DNA from: Prunella strophiata
Taxonomy: Eukaryota; Chordata; Aves; Passeriformes; Prunellidae
Assembly: GCA_036583965.1 (NCBI GenBank)
Contig: JAZBQD010000013.1
Span: 2,458,144-2,522,143 of the forward strand
DNA length: 64,000 nt
Direction of reading: 5' to 3'
Shown: one piece after another, positions 57,144 through 64,000 of the stretch
Numbering within the stretch: position 1 is the stretch's first letter
Layout: every line of letters starts with the position of its first letter
Position numbers and translations under genes: made by a program
Notes under the pieces: generated by a model
Seen by the model: only the letters and a program-made list of their open reading frames with translations
What the model was told of the DNA's origin: nothing
Database searches by the model: none

Positions 57144-59124
57144 CCTCTATATGCACTTGGTTGCTTTGCCACAGAAAGCTCCCCATGGAGAGCTGGTTGT
57201 GAATAAATATGTGAAAATGCAAATTACAAAGCCCTGCCACTGCTTCTTGGACTGAACTTTGATGGGCTGGAACTCAGCAGAAACAATCCCAGCACAGCCA
57301 GCTACTCCCTGCCAGCTCCTGATGACAGGGATAGGTGAGGGGCTCTGGGCAGCACAGTGCACCCAGCTCATCCCAAAGCTGGAAGTGCTCCTGGGCCCCC
57401 TACAGATGAGGGGGAGCTCAAATTTGAGGCCCCAAATCTACAATTTTCATAAAAGCTGAGTTCACCAACCAGAGAGGATGACACAACTGAAATGAGCCTT
57501 TCCTTGCACTGAATGAGAACACTCAGGGCTCCCAAAGGGTATTAAAGGGGTGAGCTGCTAATTCAGGTCTCCTCACAGCCAGCCAGAGGGACCAGCTTGG
57601 TTATGATGCTAAATCAGGGGACACCAGCCCTGCAGTGAGCCTGTCTCCTGTCAGGTAACACAGCAGGACTGAATACTCTCTGCAGGAGGTGCTTGCTGTA
57701 ATCTCAGGTATTTAGAGCAGCTCTCAGGATCAAGACTCAGACACCATTTTCAGTTTGCCAGCCTCCCTCTCCGTGCAGGCTGCAGATGGTCAGCCTGGGA
57801 TGGGACCTGTGTCGTGTAGCAGGAAGGAAGCTGCAGCTGCAGCTGCACAGATGGTACCACAGCCCCTTCCCCACCCTCACCCCCAGCAGGAGATCAGTCT
57901 CACCACAGCTCTGTGAGACATTTAAGCCCAGCTTCCAGCAGCAGTGTGCTGGAAGGAGAGGTCACCATGAGGGTGTAAAGCATGCCCTTGAAGGTGCTGG
58001 TGAGCACTGTCAGCTGGGGCTCCATGGGGCTCAGGCAGCAGCAGGGAGCTCCAGCAGAGCAGCCTGCAGAGCCCAGCCACACATGTGGAGATGATGAGCT
58101 GCACCACAGCTAAAGAGGCCACTGGTGCCTGGGAGGGAAAGAAGGAACAGTTACTCCAACAGAAAAGCACTTGTTCTCTCCCTGCCTAGGAGGAACAACA
58201 CCTTCCTTGCACCTCCATCCTGTATTTTACCTCAGCTTCTGACCACAAAACCCAGGTAAGCATCTTGGCATGCTCCAGGAAGCAATATGCTGAGCACTGA
58301 GTTCAGCAAAAGCCTCCCTCACTTCAGTGACTCTGTCTAAATAAGTGGTAATTATTTTGTTGAGGTAAGGATGCAAAAAGCAGCTGGAAGCACAGGCTTG
58401 TCTAATCTATTTTTTATTTCACATACTTCAAAACCTGTCAAGGCCCTTTTCTTTTGCACTGCCAAGGCTCTTTTCTCAACTTATAATTCATTTCTCATCA
58501 CAAGCACTAGGAAGATAAAGGAGTTTGCACTGTTTGGGGCAGGCTGACAAGCTCCTTAGTGGACAGGTGCTGACAAAGATGTCAAAAATATAAATTGTTT
58601 CATCTTAAGAAAACAAACAAGAGAAGATTAAACATTGCCTTTAGAGATTGCTCTGCTCCCTACCAGAGGATGTGATTCAAAGCTTGGAAGAGGCAAAGTG
58701 CCTCAGTACAAACTCTTATCATGCAGTCCCTGCATGAAAAAGCCTCCAAGGGCAGCTGGCAGGAGGCCCAGCCAGCCCAGCTGGAGACATTATCCATAGA
58801 TAAGAGAACCTGTTCTGCACTTCACTGGCCTTAAGCAGGTGCTCTCAGAAGAGATGCAGTAGCTGGTTTGAGGCTGCCAAGGGGCAGTTCACAGACCAGG
58901 CTGGAACACTGCTGGCTGAGGAACCCTGCTCCAGAAGGCCACCACTGCATCCTGATCCACTTTGAGACACCAAGTACTTGACTGTGACCCTCTGCTGTTC
59001 CTCTCAGATCTGACAGGATCCCAGTTCAGTGATGCTGATTCAGAACCAGAGCAGCCACTAAACACAATAACCACACAGGAACTCTTCTTCAGCAGAAGAG
59101 ATGAGAGGAAAGTCAGCTTTTATT

Positions 59125-59190
59125 GCATGCACTCCTTTTCCCAAAGCCCAGCACTCCCCCTGCTGCATCCAAACTTCCCTCAAAAGCAAG
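59125..59190. repeat. Diverged repeat pair, copy A
   Basis: 66 bases align without gaps to 60,331-60,396, about 55 of them identical by eye, ending with ccctcaaaagcaag in both. Confidence 0.7.
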
Positions 59191-59711
59191 TGAGCCACAA
59201 TGGCACTGACATTTCCTTCCACAGCAGCAGCAGGTTCATTCTGCTTGCATGCAGGCTGTGTCACAAAGGTGGAAGAGAGGTATTTTCCTGCTTTCTGACC
59301 AGCCAGTTCCTCAGTTTTTGGGAGGGTTATTCCTCCCAGTCCATTTGTGGGTCAATCTGCCCCACATTGGACACAATGATGGGAAGCATTTGAAAAGCTA
59401 TCAAAAATGACATGGGCCTTATTCATCCTGTGTAATTCCTCTGAAATACATGGTGTCTCAACAAGAAAAACATGGCACAAAGTATGGGAAAAGGGCCCTT
59501 TCCCAGACTAGCAGAGGCAGCTGCCTTTGGGTTTCAATGTCAGACTTCTGAGCAGAGCTTTGTTCTTGATCCCCTGAAATCTTCTGGTTTGCAGAGCCAA
59601 CAGTTTGATGTGTGCACCTTTGTCTGAACTCTGCTGCAACTGAAAAACTGAGCAATGTCACAACCCATCCACTCATTTTACCAACAGCTCTTTGGGGTTT
59701 TAGTTTTTCAG

Positions 59712-59860
59712 AAACTGCAATGGAAAGAGAGCCAAGTGGAGGCCAAAGGAACAGGTTTGATGTGCAACCAGATACTCAGAGACAACGGCCCAGTGTCCCC
59801 AGGGTCTCAGCCCTGGACTGGCCCATCCCTCAGCTCCAGTATGAATCCCAGTGTTTTACA
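59712..59860. repeat. Source-like copy of segment at 55.9 kb
   Basis: 149 bases, near-identical to 55,885-56,047. Here the flanks are unrelated to CR1, so this is likely the original location and the 55.9-kb copy the derived one. Confidence 0.9.
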
Positions 59861-60330
59861 GTGTCACTGGCAGCCCCCAAAGCTCCTGCTAGCACTGGGC
59901 CAGGTGCTCTGGAGCTGGGTGAATGCTTGGCTCTCACAAGGAGGACAGCAGGATGCACCCCCAGAGCTCCTTCCCAAGGTATCCAGCTCAGCCAGGGGCT
60001 GCAGGGCCAGTAAAAGCCAGGCTCAAAGGAGGCCATGGAGATAGAGTGAGATCTCCTACATGGACCCTCTCAAGAGCCTCCAGCCAGAAGCTTCAGCACA
60101 TCCCATGGTATAAATCTCTGTCTAGGTTTAGGATTAGACTTCATGTATTTGGAGTCCAATTCTGACATGAAAAGCCTCTAATGAGTTCCCTAGAGTTTCA
60201 TCCACTTTCTCTGTGTCAAATTTGGATCATTAACTAGAAAAGAAAAAAGAAAGGTTGCAGTGAAAAGACAAAACAAAGCCTATGCTAACAAGTACCAAGA
60301 GAAAAGGAAGAAGCAACATTTCCTCTAAGT

Positions 60331-60396
60331 GCAGCCACTCCTTTCCCCAGACCACAGCACTTCTGCTGCTACATCCAAACTGCCCTCAAAAGCAAG
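60331..60396. repeat. Diverged repeat pair, copy B
   Basis: Second member of the 66-base pair, direct orientation, 1.2 kb from copy A. The family is not recognised. Confidence 0.7.
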
Positions 60397-63085
60397 AGGT
60401 GAACAAGACTGCAGGCAAATGACACACTCCTGTCTGGTTCTGAGGATGCATCTGATGTGCCCTTTGATGTAGTGTTCTTCAAGGGGAGCAACACTGACTT
60501 TTGGCTGAGCTGTGCAAAAAAAGGCTTGTTGTGGAGCTGTTTCAGAGAGATGAGACAGAAAGGAGCTCATTTGATCATGAAGCAACAAACAGCAACACCT
60601 CTTTGTTAGAGAAAAGTAAAAATCTCCGTGTGCTAGTTCTGTGTCTTAGCTGGGTATGGTGTCAGGGAAAAAAACCCTATTCACCTTTCAGTTTACTTGA
60701 GATTTTAGAGGAGTGTAAAGATATCAATAAGCATTCTAAAATGCCACCATATGGGTCTATGCATTGTCACAATATCAGCTTCACTGCAAGTCTGCTGAGG
60801 GCCATCAACTGCAGTGCTCCAAAACCTCTCTGAGGCTGTGGGCTCCACTCTCTATTAACATTTTAGGCACCAAGGGACAAAATGTAAGAAGTTTTGCCTC
60901 ATAAGCAGTAGCTTGCTCTGGATTAGATGTACCAGCATCTCTCCAGTGAGCTGGAATTAGGGCAAACCCCCAACCACACAACAGATTTTAAGTCCCCAGG
61001 CAAGGGAAAATGAAGAACAAATTAAATGCTCACTGCAAGCAGCTCACCAAACAAAAGAACAATGATAGTGTTTTTCTGCAATTCTTTTCATTTCTCCCAG
61101 AATAACTACACATCTTCTGGATACAATCTGTTTCTTTGCCAGGGCTTCAGCATTCTCCCCTGAATTAATGATGCTGGAAAATCTCCACTTTTCATAGACT
61201 CTGATAGTCTCTGCTGAGCAGCAGAAGGCTGCACAATACTTGCTTATGCAATGACTGCTGCTGTGCCAGGAATAATAGTCTGTCTACTAGGAACAAGCAA
61301 CTCACACACAAACCCCAAATACTTCTCTCATTAAACATCTGAATTAAGTGGTATAAGCCCACCCCAAACCTACTAGTCACACTGCACACTAATGTCAGCC
61401 TCCAGAAGGAGTTCAATAATCCCACACCCTGGGCTGTGAGGAACAGCTACCACGAGCAGGGAAGGGTGGCATGTTCTTATTCACCACCTCCAAAATACTC
61501 TTGACTCTGTCAAGAGCTCTCATTCCAGCTCTAGGCAACAACAGGACACCTGGAGCAGTCAAAACACAGCTTGACCTGGAAAATACCTGCAGACAGGCAG
61601 TGCTTTGGCTGCTTCAGGCAGGAGCACACTGCAGTCATGTGGCAGCTCTCCTGCCTGCAGGTGTGAGCAGGTGAAGTCTCCTCTCACTTGCAAAGTGATC
61701 TGCACACACTGACCCATCAGCACTTCCTCAAGGCTGTTCCATGACCATGCTTTTAAAGTGTATATCTGTATTTCCTGCCAAAGAATCACTGAAGGCAGGA
61801 GGGTCCCATAAAGTTTTATCTAATGCTAGAGGAGGAAGACCAGGTCTGTCTGAAAGCAGTTTGGCTGTAATAAGGTGCAAGTTCCAGATCTAAATTTTTG
61901 ATTCTGTCAGGATGGAAACAACAAAGATCCCTGGGAGAACTCTCCCCACTTTTGACTCTCACCTGAGAAATAAACAACTGAATCACTGACACTTTCTTGT
62001 AGACCTCAGAATTCCATCCATTGCTACCTTACCAAACCATTGCTCCACTAGGACATCAGTCTTCCACCCTTGCTCACATTTTACTGGCAGAAGAAATAGG
62101 ACACATCCATATTACAGGAAAGCTCAAGTAGCAAAGAGATACAGACTGGACAGTTATCCTGACTTCCAGCACCAGAAATTCACATCTCCAGCTCTATTCT
62201 GCCCTTCTAGAAGAGGTTTTCTGAAGAGCATTGAAAAATGAACTAAAGAAAAGTACAACTTTAGGATCAAATATAAGTTAGACACACCTGGAGAGAAGAA
62301 CTGCACATGTATGGGATGAAAGCATCTGGTCAGTGAGGAGATCCTACAGTTCTGTGCAATTTTTTTTCAAGTGATACTTTCTTCAGCTTTTCTCTGATGC
62401 CTTGTTTTCCTACCAGAGCACAAGTGTGGTTTTGACTCTGGAAGACCAGGTGAATTTCCACCTCTCCTGCACCTCTCCACACACCATTTTGGACACCTAC
62501 AGTACAGATCCTCTGTCCCACGAGTACTTCAAAGGACACCTACACTGGTGTTATCAAAGGGACAAGTTTGGAACAAGGCTTCAGGCCAGTGCTTGTCTCT
62601 CTCTGTCAAAAGCAGGAAACTATGGAGAGCCCTGGACCCCCTGAAGAGCAATGAGATTTAGAAGCCCACACACAGTGTGATGGCAAAGAATGAAATGTTG
62701 CAATCTGTGACTAAAAAAAAAATTACAACTAAGTGCAGATGTTAAAAACATGTTAAAACCAGCTGCATCTCTCCTTAGTATCTGCCATCCCAGGGAAACA
62801 GATTGCTTGAGTTACTGAACTGAGGAATCTGCATTATCTAAGTGCATTTGCCCAAGTAGCCAAGTACCAGGGAAACACAGCATCAATCAGCAGCTGGAAC
62901 AACCCAGCCATGTAGGAATCCAGCACTCAGGGAACACTGAAGAAGAAAGAAAATAAGGTGAGTATTTTCATGTTAGTTTATAATAGCCCTTGAGTTTATG
63001 GACTTCATAGCAGAAGTCACATTTCTTGTATTTTTCTTTTCCAGAGGGTTCTAGGTTTCTTGAGCTTCATTCTCTTCCCAACAGA

Positions 63086-63098
63086 GCCATCTAGTGGG
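63086..63098 (-). promoter_or_regulatory. Candidate CTCF site
   Basis: Minus-strand cccactagatggc contains the full 12-base core CCASYAGRKGGC. Confidence 0.4.
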
Positions 63099-63805
63099 TG
63101 AGACCTCATCTGTGAGAAGGAAATTTTTATTTATCACACTGTTATAATACACACAGCACAGGAAGGCTCTGGAAGGCAGCCTGTAACAAACTAGCATTCC
63201 ATTTACTCCAGTCAGAAATTGCTAAGTGATGTTTGTCTTGGCTGGGACTTTCCTACCAGCATGAAACTTCAACATTTTTAACATTAAATTCACAGTATTT
63301 TTTTGAAGAGTTCAGCCTAGACTCAGCCTCAGCCTGAAGCCACAGTGCAAAACTTTTTGTTTATGCAAAATCCAATATCTTCTTCAAAGCTGATGAGACA
63401 TTGCTTCAAACTTCTTAAAGCAGATACAGAGTTTATTCCATCAAACCTCCTGAGGAGGGTTACTGTTACTCTCCAAAATTAGTGGTTGTGCCCCAGCCTC
63501 AGTGCTGCTGAATGCCACATCCACTGCTCCTGAGAGAACAGCAGCTTGGCATTGCTCAAGGGAACAGGGACTTTAAAAGAGGTGAGCCAGTCACCAGTGT
63601 GACTGGAAAGGGTGGTGGACCAGTGGAAATGATCCCTGTTTGTGAGGACTGCCATCTTTAGGACACATTCCTCATGAGATGACATCACAATGCTTTTATG
63701 GTTAAGCTCAAGTATCCCTTAGACACATTCTAAGGAGGTTTCCATTGCAAATGTTTAGGATCACTACCACCCAGAAGAACATGCAGCAGGGCTTTCCCTA
63801 GTGAT

Positions 63806-64000
63806 GTGAGACCAAAATACAGCTTTATTTACACATAATCCAACAAGTTAATACATTAGTTCAACTTTCCTGTCTGCACACGAGGGAGTCTTCACAGCAT
63901 CCGAGCAGAAAAGCAAGAGCAGCTCTTTCATGTGTGTACAGACTGGTAACTGACCATGATTAGTGATTAGGTACACAAGGGTTACATTGAAACATTGCAA
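63806..64000 (-). other. Possible 3' end of a convergent gene, SNRPD3 by synteny
   Basis: On the minus strand tgtaaataaagctg supplies AATAAA at 63,824-63,829, with AT-rich 3' UTR-like sequence upstream to the window edge. In human the gene next to LRRC75B away from GGT1 is SNRPD3, transcribed toward LRRC75B (from memory). No coding sequence is inside the window to confirm it. Confidence 0.35.

Larger units (their letters stand above)
56531..59711. other. Intergenic, no firm gene
   Basis: On the minus strand a possible terminal exon runs from a good acceptor at 58,131 to a poly(A) signal at 57,138-57,143, but no protein family is recognised. Otherwise nothing is assigned. Confidence 0.5.
59861..63805. 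other. Intergenic, no gene recognised
   Basis: AT-rich sequence with a repeat copy at 60.33 kb and a CTCF-like motif at 63.09 kb. I see no coding exon, RNA gene or mobile element. Confidence 0.6.

Noticed and set aside
62402..62644. 80-codon plus-strand open frame
   Set aside because: No recognisable domain, no flanking splice sites that fit, and no neighbouring exons.

Overview
The window is vertebrate, almost certainly avian, nuclear DNA: intron-rich genes with GT/AG boundaries, GC-rich islands at promoters, and truncated CR1 LINE fragments (12.1 kb, 55.6-56.5 kb). Bird rather than another reptile is inferred from the low repeat density and compact introns; the species cannot be named.

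Two protein-coding genes are clear. On the minus strand, 1-7,270 holds the first nine coding exons of gamma-glutamyltransferase 1 (GGT1), about 438 residues including the membrane anchor and the catalytic threonine; the 3' end lies left of the window. On the plus strand, 34,840-53,614 holds the complete four-exon coding sequence of LRRC75B (340 residues), with a GC-rich promoter island at 34.4-35.3 kb, a 3' UTR and a poly(A) signal at 54,728. The genes are head-to-head, as in human 22q11.23.

The 27 kb between the two start codons appears to hold the untranslated 5' end of GGT1. Two candidate first exons are visible on the minus strand: a TATA-type one near 18.2-18.4 kb and a CpG-island one near 26.1-26.7 kb. 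The rest is introns, minisatellites (30.9-31.0 kb), a local duplication (30.1 versus 30.8 kb) and unassigned sequence. To the right of LRRC75B lies a rearranged CR1 region (55.55-56.53 kb) carrying an inserted near-copy of a segment from 59.7 kb. At the right edge a minus-strand poly(A) signal suggests the 3' end of a convergent gene, SNRPD3 by synteny. No operon, CRISPR array, virus, tRNA, rRNA or novel multi-gene system was found.

The two genes are not known to share a pathway. GGT1 is an extracellular glutathione hydrolase/transpeptidase; LRRC75B is a poorly characterised leucine-rich-repeat protein. The points most worth a second look are the template-switch-like (or misassembled) structure at 55.9-56.0 kb, the alternative GGT1 promoters, and the open frame upstream of the LRRC75B start codon.
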